Below are positions 13,008 to 24,879 of a DNA stretch of 64,000 bases, one piece after another. The stretch lies in assembly GCF_950295315.1 (NCBI RefSeq), contig NC_080179.1, positions 73,799,174 to 73,863,173 of the forward strand, read 5' to 3'. Under the pieces are notes generated by a model. It was not told the origin of the DNA and did no database searches. It was given only the letters and a program-made list of their open reading frames with translations. The position numbers and the translations under genes are program-made. This DNA comes from Erinaceus europaeus. Its lineage: Eukaryota > Chordata > Mammalia > Eulipotyphla > Erinaceidae. Position 1 is the first letter of the stretch. Each line of letters begins with the position of its first letter.

Positions 13008-13300
13008 AGGGAGTCGGGTGGTAGCGCAGTAGGTTAAGCGCACATGGCACCAAGCGCAAGGACCAGTGGAAGGATCCTGGTTCGAGCCCCCGGCTCCCGA
13101 CCTGCAGGGGAGTCGCTTCACAGGCGGTGAAGCAGGTCTGCAGGTGTCTGTCTTTCTCTCCCTCTCTCTGTCTTCCCCTCCTCTCTCCATTTCTCTCTGT
13201 CCTATCCAACAACGACGACATCAATAACAACAACAACAATAACTACAACAATAAAACAACAAGGGCAACAAAAGGGAATAAATAAATATTTAAAAATTTA
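13008..13300 (+). mobile_element. SINE-A inserted at the 3' end of repeat X
   Basis: Complete SINE-A flanked by AAGAATAAAAAAGA on both sides, a likely target-site duplication. Confidence 0.92.
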
Positions 13301-13774
13301 AAAAAAGAATAAAAAAGAAATTGTGATCACATTTAGAAAGTTGGAGCCACTGGAGAAACTTTCTTTACTCATACTAATAATTTCTTCTAATAATGATTTC
13401 TTCCTAGTCACTTAGCCACTGTACACTGCAATTACACTATCTCCATCTATTTCTAGGTATTAAAGGTAGAAAAACACAAAGCAAATAGTCTACACCTGCT
13501 TTTGAAAAGAAAAAGAAAAAAAAAAAAAAACTTGGGCTCATCACTGACTATGACATCTATTTCTCTAACTAGACATCTATAAAGAAGAACTAAGTGCAAA
13601 TGTATAGTGAACAACAGAGTAATGAATTCTGTAAAAATGATGTAACTTAGTTGCTGCCGGGACAGACTTGGTTTCAAAACATAACACCTGACCCAAGCAC
13701 TTTAATTAAGAAAATGTCACACACTTAATGTGTGTGTATTATATACAGATTCATTCTGCCCTCGATTTTTAAAA
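13301..13774. other. Intronic stretch, nothing recognised
   Basis: Unique-looking sequence with an A-rich patch at 13505-13530. Confidence 0.45.
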
Positions 13775-13967
13775 TTTATTTATCGTCTTTATTTATTTGA
13801 TAGAGAGCCAGAAATCAAGAGGGAAAGGGGTGCTAGACAGGGAGAGACACCTGCAGCACTGCTTCACCACTCCTGAAGCTTCCCCCCTGCAGGTGGGGAC
13901 CAGAGGCTCCATCCACAGTCCTTGTCCGTTGTAACATGTACAACAAGGTGTGCCACCACTCGGTCCC
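13775..13967 (-). mobile_element. SINE-B
   Basis: TTTATTTATTTGATAGAGAG, CACCTGCAGCACTGCTTCAC and GTGTGCCACCACTCGGTCCC. Confidence 0.88.
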
Positions 13968-14000
13968 CATACTAACTTCGACACATGAACAAGTGTGTGC

Positions 14001-14018
14001 GGGGGGGGGGGGGGGGGG
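14001..14018. repeat. G18 homopolymer
   Basis: Uninterrupted G18 after GTGTGTGC. Confidence 0.95.
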
Positions 14019-14047
14019 TAGTTAAGTCCTGTTGAACTTGAAATCTC

Positions 14048-14350
14048 TTTTATTTTTTTTGCCTTCAGGCTTATCTCTGGGGCTCGTTGCCTGCACTACA
14101 AATTCACTGCTCCTGGAGGCCATTTTTCCCATTTTTGTTGCTCTTGTTGTTACTGCATAGGTCAGAGTGAAATCGAAAAAGGAGGGGAAGACAGAGACAG
14201 GGAGAGAAAGATAGACACCTGCTTCACCGCCTGTGAAGCAACTCCCCTGCAGGTGGGGAGCCGTGGGGTGGGGAGGGCCTCCAACCAGGAGCCTTACTTA
14301 TGCTTCGCGCCAAGGGCACTTAAACCACTGAGCTACCTACCGCCCAGCCC
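14048..14350 (-). mobile_element. SINE-A-long, divergent
   Basis: Complement of the 3' module (ATTCACTGCTCCTGGAGGCC), CT body and head ending GCTACCTACCGCCCAGCCC. Confidence 0.85.
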
Positions 14351-14834
14351 GTTTGAAATATTTGACAACTCTGCAATGCCCTACCCTACCCTATACAAAA
14401 AAATTATACCGTGCAAAGTAAGAAAAATAAAAATGACAATTATATGATTGGCTTTTATAAAACTAAACGGAACACGTTCCTATGCAGAAGGATCTAGAAG
14501 AGAAACTTCGCATCTGAGTCAAGTCCAAATCAACAGTATTCTACCATTGCTAGTGCTCCTCCGAGAGCATTAACATAGAGAGCGCTTCATAATATAAATG
14601 TGCTCTTCATGACTGTCATAAAGCAAGGACTGTCTAAATGACAAAGGTGATTCTGATTCTCTGGTTCCTTTCCCTTTTATGATTACAGTTTGCTGCTGCT
14701 GCCGTTTCGGTTGCCAGCAGTGCTGTTCCTGGGACTTGGTGCTGCCATGACGAATGGAAACCATAAAATAACAACCTGAAACTAAATTCAGTGAAGCAAA
14801 CTCAAAGATTCCCTCAGAGATTGGGGAAAACTCA

Positions 14835-14921
14835 TCCTGCAGGTGGGGAGCAGAGGCTCAAATCCGGGTCCTTATGCTGAGTGATATACGCCCTTGACCA
14901 AGTGTGCCGTTGCTCAGCCCC
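14835..14921 (-). mobile_element. SINE-B head fragment
   Basis: CCTGCAGGTGGGGAGCAGAG through GTGTGCCGTTGCTCAGCCCC; body missing. Confidence 0.75.
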
Positions 14922-16024
14922 AAATGCTTTCCAAATGCTGATTTGCAAGGTACCAGTTTGACTGCCGTTTAGTCTACATGCCCTGTGTAATGTTTATATG
15001 TTTCTGAGAAACAAAGGAGGGAGGAAAGGCCCCTGGCCTCTGAGAAGGAAGCTGATACTTGCAGCTAAGACTCAATGTTAGCACAAACTGATATTTATAG
15101 TTATATCAATTTGGTGTCCTGTTAAGATAACCTCACTAAACACACACATTGAATCGAACTGAATCATTCTGGGGCAATAATAAATGAGCTAAAAATAAGG
15201 CACACAAGCCACCCATCCCTCAAAAACTCATCTTAAGTTAGTGGCAGTTAGTGCACCAGTGAGTTTCACTCATTCACACTCCATTTGAAACCCAACCAAA
15301 TAATTGTCCTTTCTTACAGCACGCCATCCAGAGCATGCCCTTAACTCCTTTAGTTTCTTCCAAATTCTCCAAAGGCTGAGTCTTATAAATCTTCTTACTG
15401 AAACACCCCTTCATGTAGTGTAAAGTCTGTGTCATTTGCGTCGACTGTATTTAAGGCTACCATTCGGCGAGTGTGTTTGTGGTGTTCTTCCACTACAGGA
15501 TACTGGTGACAAGTCTGAGTTCCAATGGTGATATGAAAATAGCCTAAATGTCACAAAATGGCTATAGGCCATGGTTTATCAATACACATCTCACAATAGA
15601 CAAGGAAGAGCAGTGCTGCAGCACTTCAATATAACATTTCTTCCATTTGGATTTTAATGTCAAGACAACGCTAAAATATGTTGAAGAGTACAGACAAAGT
15701 AGCAAAGCAATGCAGACAGGTGACACTGACACTGTTAAGGCACAGAAGACGACGATTTAGTTAAACTAACTAGGAAAATAAACATGAGTCCGTCAAGAGC
15801 CCATCTTAGCTGAAGATGCAGTAAATTATCTGGGCAAAAAGCCAAGACAGAACTACTTTATTCAAAGAATCCTGGGAAATATCTAACAGTGTCTAAAGCC
15901 AAAGGTAAAAAGAAAAAAAATCAAATTTGAACACGTGTGTTTATCACAACTACTGGAAAACTAAGCCAAGATTTGTATATGGACTCTCACAGAGTTTGAG
16001 AGCTGTCTTCATCTAATTATCAAG
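14922..16024. other. Intronic stretch, nothing recognised
   Basis: No exon found on either strand; I looked for the missing WDR33 blade 4 motifs (DVKCVDWHP, KFWDP) and did not see them. Confidence 0.5.
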
Positions 16025-16140
16025 GGAGGGGCAGGAGAAGGACAGAGAACCAGAGCAACACCTGGCACAGGAGAGGCTGTGGATTGATCTCGGGACCACA
16101 CCTGAGAATCCAAAACACTGGACTACCACCACCACCTGAG
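16025..16140 (-). mobile_element. Old tRNA-derived SINE, divergent
   Basis: GGATTGATCTCGGGACCACA resembles a complemented B box, followed by a decayed head. Confidence 0.5.
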
Positions 16141-16417
16141 ATAAAAGGTTTTACTATTGCGCAGAACCCCCAAACTTTGCAGTTGAATATTATTTCTGTG
16201 TAAATCACAACCAGAAAGATGTACGGATACAAACTTGAGTAAGTTCTCACAACACAAACGTACAATAGACTTATGAGAATTTTGTCAAAAAAGGGTACAG
16301 TTAATCTATTCACAGCCACGTATATTTCTTAAATGTTTAGCTGTTTGGTCATCATTCCACATCAACTTTATTGTCCCAGATGGCTGTGTGTGTGTGCGTG
16401 TATGTGTTGGGAAGGGA

Positions 16418-16535
16418 GGGAGTGGATCAGTAGCATAATGGTTATGCTCATGCCTAAAGCTCCAAAGTCCCAGTTTCAGTCCTTCACACCACCATAAGAC
16501 AGGATTGGTCAGCTCTCTTGATAAAAAATAAAATA
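16418..16535 (+). mobile_element. SINE-D
   Basis: AGTAGCATAATGGTTATGCT, CTCCAAAGTCCCAGTTTCAG and CACCACCATAAGACAGG. Confidence 0.85.
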
Positions 16536-16540
16536 AATGA

Positions 16541-16800
16541 GAGTCGGGTGGTAGTGCAGCGGGTAAAGCGCACATGGCGCAAAGCGCAAGGACCGGTGTA
16601 AGGATCCTGGTTCGAGCCCCCGGATCCCCACCTGCAGGGGAGTCGCTTCCCAGGCGGTGAAACAGGTCTACAGGTGTCTGTCTCTCACCCTCTGTCTTCC
16701 TCTCCTCTCTCCATTTCTCTCTGTCCTATCCAACAACGACATCAATAACAACAACAACAATAAAACAACAAGGGCAACAAAAGGAAATAAATATAAAAAT
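16541..16800 (+). mobile_element. SINE-A
   Basis: Full-length; head AGTCGGGTGGTAGTGCAGCG and GGGCAACAAAAGGAAATAAA tail. Tandem with the next copy. Confidence 0.93.
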
Positions 16801-16833
16801 ATTCTTTTAATAAATAAAAATAATAAAATAAAA

Positions 16834-17085
16834 GGGAGTCGGGCAGTAGCGCAGCGGGTTAAGCGCACGTGGCGCTTTGGCATAAGGATCCCGGTCCGAG
16901 ACCCCAGCTCCCCACTTACAGGGGAGTCACTTCTCAGGTGGTGAAGCCGGTGTGCAGGTGTCTGTCTTTCTCTCCCCCTCTGTCCTCCCCTCCTCTCTCC
17001 AATTAACTCTGTCCTATCCAGCAATGATGACAACAATAACTACAACAATAAAACAAAAAGGGCAACAGAAGGGAATAAATATTAA
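16834..17085 (+). mobile_element. SINE-A
   Basis: Full-length but with a short deletion in the head (GTGGCGCTTTGGCATAAGG). Confidence 0.92.
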
Positions 17086-17220
17086 AAAATAAGATAAACA
17101 TTATTAAAAAGAGGAGGAAAGACACTACAGCAGGCATGTTTTCTCCACTGCAGAGGGGCCGGGATCAAACCTGTATGGTCTGCATAGCGAAGTAGGAGCA
17201 CGATTAAAAAAAACTGCAGG

Positions 17221-17985
17221 GCACCGGCTGGTAGTGCACTGGGTTAAGTGCACACGGCGCAAAGCGCATGGACCAGGGTAAGAATCCCGAGGAAGCCTGG
17301 AATGGTCCTAGCTGTGACCACAGAATGTGAGCCCAGACCTACAGGGATGCAGAGGTTAGAAAGGCCCCTGTGCTGAGTATGGGCCCCAGATCAAACCAGT
17401 TCCCTGTGTCCTGGAGCCCCGCTTCCTCAGAGAGACAGGCTGCGAGTATGAATCGAGCTGCCAGTGCCCATGTTCAGCAGAGAAGCAGTTTCAGAAGCCA
17501 GATCTTCCACTTTCTGCATCCCATAATGACCCTGGATTCATACTCCCAGAGGGATAAAGAACAGGAAAGGAATCAAGGGAGGAGATGGCATACAGAGCTC
17601 TGGGGGGGTGGGCAATGTGTGGAAATGTACCCCATCTACCCTATGGTCTTGACAATATTTCCATTTTAAATATAAAAAATTTCAAATATATAATTTGATA
17701 TTAAAATAAAGTAACTATATTAACTGTTAAAAAAAAAAAAAAAAGAATCCCGTATCGAGCCCCAGGCTCCCCACCTGCAGGGAGGTCACAAGTGACGAAG
17801 CAGGTCTGCAGGTGTCTGTCTTTCTCTCCCCCTCTCTGTCTTCCCCTCCTCTCTCCATTTCTCTCTGTCCTATCCAACAACAACAACAAGGACAACAATG
17901 GGGGGAAATGGCCTGCAGGAAGTGGATTCATGTTGCAGGCACCGCGTCCCAACAATATCCCTGGAGGCCAAAATAAAATCTTTGC
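17221..17985 (+). mobile_element. SINE-A-long, split by repeat X
   Basis: Head at 17221-17289 ends AGAATCCCG; the body resumes at 17744 with AGAATCCCGTATCGAGCCCC and runs to the 3' module. Confidence 0.88.
17290..17743 (+). mobile_element. Repeat X copy with poly(A) tail and 9-bp target-site duplication
   Basis: Lies inside the SINE above, flanked by AGAATCCCG (17281-17289 and 17744-17752) and ending in an A run. This is the mark of LINE-type target-primed insertion. It contains GACCACAGAATGTGAGCCCA and CCAGATCTTCCACTTTCTGC. Confidence 0.85.
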
Positions 17986-18260
17986 CACCAGGGTTATAGC
18001 AGGGGCTCAGTGCCTGCAACATGAAATTAACAGTCCCAGTGCCCACCACCCTGTTTATAATTTAATTTAAATATAACAGAGAAAGAGAAAAATAGGGTGA
18101 GAGTTGGGGGGGCAGAGAGAAACAACGGCTTCGGGGAGCACTGGGCCTCCCTCCCTCCAGGCCTCCTGCACGGCCGTTTGTGTTCTTCACTGACACATGT
18201 GATGCCACATGTGATGCGGGGCCAGAGCTCAAGGCATTACGCTTGAACACCACCTCCAAG
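17986..18260 (-). mobile_element. Old SINE with A-long-type 3' module
   Basis: ACCAGGGTTATAGCAGGGGC TCAGTGCCTGC is the complemented 3' module; the remainder is heavily diverged. Confidence 0.5.
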
Positions 18261-18391
18261 TCTATCACTAATTTACACAGAGCCTGAAAACATAGTTGTT
18301 ACTTGGATGATTCAGACTTTTTTGGTAAAGTTCAAAACTATGACTTTGAATTTGTAAAGAAGTAGTATCATAAAGAATGCTGCGAACTCTG

Positions 18392-18515
18392 GGCAGGGAG
18401 ACAGCATAATAATCACGCAGAGACTCTCATTTCTGAGGCTCCAAATTCTCAAGTTCAACCCTCTGGTCCAACAGAAGCCAGGGTTGAGCTGTGCTCTGGG
18501 GGAAATAAAAATAAT
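18392..18515 (+). mobile_element. SINE-D
   Basis: GACAGCATAATAATCACGCA, CTCCAAATTCTCAAGTTCAA and GAGCTGTGCTCTGG. Confidence 0.8.
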
Positions 18516-18552
18516 AGTAAATAAAATAAAATGAAAACATTAAGCAGTATTT

Positions 18553-18678
18553 GGGTAGGATAGACTGCATAATGGCTATACAAAGAGACTCTCATACCTG
18601 CGGCTCGACAAGCCCCTGGTTCAATTCCCTGCACCACCATAAGTCAGAGCTTATCAGTACTCTCTGCTTAAAAAAATA
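18553..18678 (+). mobile_element. SINE-D
   Basis: GACTGCATAATGGCTATACA and CTGGTTCAATTCCCTGCACC, ending TTAAAAAAAT. Confidence 0.85.
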
Positions 18679-18931
18679 ATGTTTACAACCTACACAAAGA
18701 AAATACATGTTATATCTAGTAATATCTTTGCACTGATAGTAGGTAGACATCTGTGACATCACTCAAACTGTGTAGTAAGAGGGATTAAAATATTTTAAAC
18801 AGGCTAAATATCCGTAAGTTTCAGTAGCAGGTTTGTAGCTATTTATATTAACGTGTCAAAAGTAAGACAGCAACACTGACACACTAAGTCAAACTTTCTC
18901 TGTAAATCTCTTTTTAAAATAATATTTAATA

Positions 18932-19160
18932 TGGAGTCAGGTGGTAGCGGAGCATGTTAAGCGCATGTGGCGCCAAGCGCAAGGACCGCATAAGGATCCC
19001 GGTTCGAGCCCCCGGCTCCCCACCTGCAGGGGAGTCACTTCACAGGCGGTGAAGCAGGTCTGCAGGTGTCTGTCTTTCTCTCCCCCTCTCCCCCTCTCTA
19101 TCTTCCCCATCTCTCTCCATTGCTCTCTGTCCTATCCAACAACAACGACATCAATAACTA
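18932..19160 (+). mobile_element. SINE-A, 3' truncated
   Basis: Intact head and body, ending within the ACGACATCAATAAC tail. Confidence 0.9.
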
Positions 19161-19224
19161 TCACTTATTGAGCTCTAAAACCCAATTGCTAAATGAGAAC
19201 TATACCATCCTGATTATAGGACAC

Positions 19225-19606
19225 TATAAGTACTTTTTTTCTTCTTATTTATTTTCTCTTTGGTTGCCCCCGTTTTTTTTACTGTTGTTGTTGTTAATGT
19301 TGTTATTGAATCCACCGCTCCTGGAGGCCTTTTCTGTTCCCCCTTTTGTTGCCCTTGTTATACTAGCATTGTTTTGATTATTATTGTTGTTGTTGATGTC
19401 GTTCGTCGTTGGACAGGACAGAGAGAAATGGAGAGAGGAGGGGAAGACAGAGAGGGGGAGAGAAAGACAGACACCTGCAGACCTGCTTCACCGCCTGGGA
19501 AGCGACTCCCCTGCAGGTGGGGAGCCGGGGTTCAAACCGGGATCTTCACCCAGGTCTTTGTGCTTCGCACCATGTGTGCTTAACCTGTTGCGCTACTTCC
19601 CAAATC
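19225..19606 (-). mobile_element. SINE-A-long with duplicated T-rich end
   Basis: Complement of 3' module (AATCCACCGCTCCTGGAGGC) preceded by an extra GTTGTTGTTAATGTTGTTATT tract resembling a second tail. Confidence 0.85.
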
Positions 19607-19638
19607 CAAAGGACTTGCTTTTTTAAAATTTACTTTAT

Positions 19639-19780
19639 TTTGACCCAGAAGGTGGCACCAAGGATAAAGTGCTGAACGTTCAAATAGGAGGCCCCCAACT
19701 GAGTTCAGGCCCAAACAGCACATGTGCCAGAGTAATGCTCAAGAGTTTGCCTCGCCCTCTCTCTCTCCCTACTACATATT
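19639..19780 (+). mobile_element. SINE-C
   Basis: CCCAGAAGGTGGCACCAAGG, ATAAAGTGCTGAAC and CACATGTGCCAGAGTAATGC. Confidence 0.8.
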
Positions 19781-20337
19781 TGTAAAAATTTTCTATGACT
19801 TATCTCATGAGACAAATAGACAATAACATCAATCTTATCCATTGTGTTCCAGGAATCAAATGGTAATTCTTAGGCGTGCATACAAGTGCAACAGTCTACT
19901 GGCTGAGATATCTCCACTATCATAGCAGAGCAAGCACATTTATGTCCAAAATACATTCAAAAGTACGTTTAAAAAGTTAAGATATTTTATAATTGATTTA
20001 GTGCTTTCTTTTAAATGCCTACTAAAAGCACCCAAAGTCTTAGCTGATTTAAACTGCATAGCATTTTAAATGTGAAAAACTGAAAATGTTCTCAAAAAGT
20101 CAGAATATAGATGAACAACATATAAGTGAAAGAATGTGTGTATAAATTTCTGAAAGCTAAATTATATGACCACAGCAGTAAAAATCATGAAATACTAGTA
20201 ACATGAAATGTTTTTACATTCAGGCTCTACATAAAGAACGTTAGATGTGAACACTATACCACTAAACGCACTTTTACACAGAAAAACAGGAAAATACATC
20301 ATGACTTTTTCAGCAATCCCATATATCTTTATGAAAA
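19781..20337. other. Intronic stretch, nothing recognised
   Basis: A faint SINE-D-like trace near 19840-19920; otherwise nothing. Confidence 0.45.
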
Positions 20338-20622
20338 AAAAGTTTTTTAATATTTATCTTCCCTTTTGCTGCCTTTGTTGTTTTTCATTGTTGTTGTAGT
20401 TATTGTTATTGATGTCGTTATTGTTAGGACAGAGAGAAATGGAGAGGGGAGGCGAAGACAGAGCTGGGGAGAGAAAGACAGACACCTGCAGACCTGCTTC
20501 ACCGCCTGTGAAGCGACTCCCCTGCAGGTGGGAAGCCGGGGCCTCAAACCAGGATCCTTACGCCGGTCCTTGCGCTTTGCGCCACATGCGTTTAACCCGC
20601 TGCGCCACCGCCCGCCTCCCCA
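20338..20622 (-). mobile_element. SINE-A
   Basis: Complete; head complement TTTAACCCGCTGCGCCACCG. Confidence 0.93.
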
Positions 20623-20967
20623 GAATTAAATTTAAGAAACACTGGAGTTAAGTGTTTATAGATAAGATTAAAACAAACCAGAAGGCTGTGCTATGGAGTA
20701 GTTTCACCTACTCCTGTCCAAAAGTACCAGACAGCCGCTCCCTCTCAGAGCTGTTTTTTGTTTGTTTGCTAGCTTTTACTGTTGTTAACTAGGAACCAAT
20801 TCAAAATGTTCAAAAATATCAGTAGGCATAAAAGTCACTGAGCTGCTCCAAGAAATGTGTACTACTCTAAAATAATGCTTCCCAGCAAGAACTTAAGTAA
20901 CAATCCATAAAATGGAGTAAGACAGCCCATTTCTTCCTTTAAGCAAAAAGTCTTTTTTAAAAACTGA

Positions 20968-21113
20968 TTTTTTTTTAATATTTACTTTCCCCTTTGCTGC
21001 CCTTGTTTTATTATTGTTACTGTTCTTGATGTCATCATTGATGGATATAACAGAGAGAAATGGCGAGCAGAGGGGAAGACAGAGAAGGGAAGGCAGACAC
21101 CTGCAGGCAGGAC
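20968..21113 (-). mobile_element. SINE-A, 5' truncated
   Basis: Tail and CT body only, breaking off at ACACCTGCAGGCAGGAC. Confidence 0.85.
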
Positions 21114-21244
21114 TATGAGCTGTCAAACACCCTCCCAGAAGGGGGCGTGTTCCTCCCCATCCCCCAGCAGAGGGGAAAGCAGAAAGGTGTACTGGCCCAC
21201 CTCAGCCCAGCTATTTTTAACGAAATTCCTTTCCCGAACAACTT

Positions 21245-21525
21245 TTTTTTAATTTTTAAAATATTTATTTTCCCTTTTCTTGCCCTTGTTTTGGTAGTTA
21301 TTATTGTTACTGATGTCGTCATTGTCAGAGCAGAGAGAAATGGAGAGAGGAGGGGAAGACAGAGAGGGGGAGAGAAAGACAGACACCTGCAGACCTGCTT
21401 CACCGCCCGGGAAGCGACTCCCCTGCAGGTGGGGAGCCGGGCTCGAACCGGGGTCCTTACGCCGGTCCCTGCGCTTTGCGTGGCCACCTGCGCTTAACCT
21501 GCTGGGCTACCGCCCAACCCCCGCA
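21245..21525 (-). mobile_element. SINE-A
   Basis: Complete; AGCCGGGCTCGAACCGGGGT marks the complemented B box. Confidence 0.93.
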
Positions 21526-21787
21526 AAAATTCTTGTGATCGCTCTTTAACTATAGAAATGGACTGTGTATGCTTCTCATGCATTCCTGATATATGGTTTA
21601 AATGAAACTTGAAACGTTCCTGGTATATCACTATAAACGGTAGCGTGCAACAAGGGAAACAGCTGGTCAAATACAGGATTAAATGGCCTGCTGCCACGAG
21701 TACTTCTCTTAGGTGCTCCTTTCCAGATGAAAATTTGTATATTTCTCATGAATTAATTCTTTTTAATATAAATGCACCTTACAGTTT

Positions 21788-22053
21788 GGATTTTTTTATT
21801 TTTCTAAACTTTTATTCATTTTTTCCTTTTGTTGCCCTTGTTTATCGCCATTGTTATAGTATTGTTATTACTGTCATTGTTGGATAGGACAGAGAAAAAT
21901 GGAGAGGACGGGGGTAGAGAAAGATACCTGCAGACCTACTTCACCGCCTGTGAAGCGACTTCCCTGCAGGTGGGGAGCCGGGGGCTCTAACCGGGATCCT
22001 CATGCGGGTCCTTGCGCTGTGCGCTTCACCCGCTGCGCCACCACCCGGCTCCG
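21788..22053 (-). mobile_element. SINE-A
   Basis: Complete with a small deletion in the CT body; head complement CACCCGCTGCGCCACCACCC. Confidence 0.92.
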
Positions 22054-22460
22054 AAATGAATCTTTTTTATGAGTAAAGAAAAAAGTGGCCAAAAGTATCT
22101 GTTTTGATAACTCCCTCATTACAGATAAGACACATAATAAAGCATTGTTGGGTTAGGAAGGGCTCGCACATAAGCAACTTCCACCTCTTCCAGAACATTT
22201 TCACTTTTTTTTTTTTTCCCGGATATGGACATTACAGCTCGGCTCCTCCATCCAGAGCTTCTCAGTGGTGCCCCCATGTGGTGCCTGGGCTTAATCATTA
22301 ACTATAGGCATAAGGCATGTGTAACACTAGTGTACCTATCTCCTGGCTATTCCATTTTTACTAAAAGATCTATTCACTAAAAATGGGATGGGATAAACAA
22401 AATAACATGAATGAATTTATTTAGTTATTTACTTAGCAAGAGCTTTCCAAGATTCTGAAT

Positions 22461-22737
22461 TTTTATTTTTTTAAAAAAAATATTTATTCCCTCTTGTTGC
22501 CCTTGTTGTTTTATTGTTGTAGTTATTATTGTTGTTGTCATTGTTGGATAGGACAGAGAGAAATGGAGAGAGGAGGGGAAGACAGAGAGGGGGAGAGAAA
22601 GACAGACACCTGCAGACCTGCTTCACCGCCTGTGAAGCGACTCCCCTGCAGGTGGGGAGCCGGGGTTCAAACTGGGATCCTTATGCTTGTGCTTTGCGCC
22701 ACCTGCGCTTAACCCGCTGCGCTACAGCCCGACTCCC
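22461..22737 (-). mobile_element. SINE-A with target-site duplication
   Basis: Flanks CTGAATTTTTATTT and CTGAATTTTTACTT match with one change. Confidence 0.93.
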
Positions 22738-22827
22738 TGAATTTTTACTTTTAAATATCAAAGATCTGGAGTTGTACAATATAGCAGATCAACTAAATTC
22801 ACTAACAAATTGATTTCTATTTTTACT

Positions 22828-23100
22828 TTTGTCATCAGGGTTATTGCTGGGGCTCAGTGCACGCACTATGAATCCATTGCTCCCAGGGGCCCCCCCTTTT
22901 TTCCTTTCCTTGATAGGACAGAGAGAAACTGAGAGGAACAGGAGAAACAGGGAGAAAGGAACTCTGCAGATAGACCTGCTTCAGTGCTTTTGAAGCTCCC
23001 CACCACCACGCGCAGTTGGGAGGGGGCGAGAGCTCAAACCCAGGTCTTCTCGAGCGTGGTTAAGCATGGGTTCAACTGGTTGTACCACTGCCCTGTCCCA
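22828..23100 (-). mobile_element. A-long/B-long SINE, divergent
   Basis: Complemented 3' module CATCAGGGTTATTGCTGGGG, poor body, head complement TGTACCACTGCCCTGTCCC. Confidence 0.75.
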
Positions 23101-23118
23101 ACAAATGGAATTTTAAGC

Positions 23119-23340
23119 CTCACTCAACATTAATCAAAGAAAAAATTAGAACTGATGTAAAGAAATGAATGCCTGTCGTTATACTGCCTAAATTATTAAT
23201 CTGAGTGATTTGTCAATGTGAAAAACCGTGGAACTCAACATAAATCAAAGAAATCAGAATAGATGTGAAGTAAATGCCTGACGTTATACTGCCTAAATTA
23301 TTAATCTGAATGATTTGTCAATGTGAAAAAACGTGGAATT
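23119..23340. repeat. Tandem duplication, about 112-bp unit, two copies
   Basis: Both copies hold GTTATACTGCCTAAATTATT and GATTTGTCAATGTGAAAAA; they differ at several sites and small indels. Confidence 0.85.
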
Positions 23341-23345
23341 TTTAT

Positions 23346-23664
23346 TATTTATTTATTTGCCTCTAGGGTTACTGCTGGAGCTAGATGCCTGCACTATGAA
23401 TCCACTATTCTTGGAGGGCATTTTTTCCACTTTGTTGCCCTTGTTGTTGTTGTTATTGTTATCATTGCTGCTGTTGTTGGGCAGGACAGAGAGAAATCAA
23501 GAAAGGAGGGGGAGAGACAGACACCTGCAGACCTACTTCACCAGCCGTGAAGCAGCCCTCCTGCTGCAGGTGGGGAGCCGAGGGCTCGACCCAACCGGGA
23601 TCCTTTCGCCAGTCCTTGCACTTTGGGTCACGTGCGCTTAACCCAATGTGCTACAGCCGGGCCC
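23346..23664 (-). mobile_element. SINE-A-long with target-site duplication
   Basis: GTGGAATTTTTAT occurs directly before and after; the insertion follows the second copy of the 112-bp duplication. Confidence 0.9.
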
Positions 23665-23699
23665 CGTGGAATTTTTATATATAATAGTGTTTTTAGATT

Positions 23700-23985
23700 T
23701 AATTAAGGGGGGTGCTATGCTAAGGTTGGGGGGTCAGGGTTGGAAATGTAATATCCTCAGTAGGGGGAAGGGACATGTCACAAGCAGTGACGCTGTTCTG
23801 CAGGTTTCTCTCACCCCCTCCTACTTCACCCTCCCCTGAGTCTTTGTTTTTTTTTGTCCCGTCGAATCTAAATAAATAAATAAAAATACATGTAGTAGAC
23901 AATGTCCACTGGGAGTAGATTCATTGTGCAAAGCAACAGGCCACAATGATAACACTGGTGGCAATAAAAAATAATAAAAAAGTAG
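23700..23985 (+). mobile_element. SINE-B-long, divergent
   Basis: Ends with GATAACACTGGTGGCAATAA; the B tail CTAAATAAATAAATAAAA is followed by the 3' module. Confidence 0.75.
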
Positions 23986-24225
23986 ATGTGGTGCTTTATG
24001 ATGGAGGAAGATGAGTAGTAGGGCAACGCAGAACTGTGCCTTATTACAACAACAATCCTGTAAATGAGCATTCCTCAGTGAAGTAATCACGCAGTTGGCA
24101 GAGAAAACACTCACTACAACACCTACCGTGTGTAGCTCTGCCATGCCCAGAGAGCAGCAGGTCCGTCTTTAACAAATATTTGCTGTATTATAAGGAACAT
24201 TATGGGTGAATGTACAATTCTTTTC

Positions 24226-24508
24226 TTTTTTAAATTTATTTTCCCTTTTGTTGCCTTTGTTGTTTTTTATTGCTGTAGTTATTGTTGTTACTGACATCGT
24301 CATTGTTGGATAGGACAGAGAGAAATGGAGAGAGGAGGGGAAGACAGAGAGGGGGAGAGAAAGACAGATACCTGCAGACCTGCTTCACCGCTCTTGAAGC
24401 GACTCCCCTGCAGGTGCGGAGCCAGGGGCTCGAACCGGGATCCTTATGCTGGTCCTTGTGCTTTGTGCCACGTGCGTTTTACCCACTGCACTATCGACCA
24501 ACTCCCTA
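24226..24508 (-). mobile_element. SINE-A
   Basis: Complete; head complement ends CGACCAACTCCC. Confidence 0.93.
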
Positions 24509-24529
24509 TAGAATTATCTTCTTAGTTAT

Positions 24530-24640
24530 CTATCCAAAGACCACAGACGCACTAATCTGAAGAGATATATACCCAATATATCCACTGCAGTGGTATTCAC
24601 AACACCCAAAATTTGGAAACAAGTCTGCAATACCGACTCA
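24530..24640 (+). mobile_element. L1 3'UTR fragment
   Basis: AGAGATATATACCCAATATA, GGTATTCACAACACCCAAAA and TTTGGAAACAAG follow the order of mammalian L1 3' sequence. Confidence 0.65.
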
Positions 24641-24879
24641 CACCCTCAACTTTCATATAAAATCTTGCCCTTTGCTACAGCCTGGATCACGCTAGGTGAA
24701 ACAGGTCTGTTGAAAAACATCTCTCTGCAGATCTGAGAAAACTAGATGGGAAAGTGTGTGTGTTGGGGGGGGGGCCTCCCCTGCAGAGGTGTCACTTCAG
24801 TGTTGAGGAATACTAACATATTTGGGGGAGGTATGGAACAGGAGCCCTAGAAGAACTGTTTTGTAACAACAGAATTTCG

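Noticed and set aside
14560..14766. Possible exon after TTTTATGATTACAG on the plus strand
   Set aside because: Has an acceptor-like AG but no donor, and the translation matches nothing known; probably chance.
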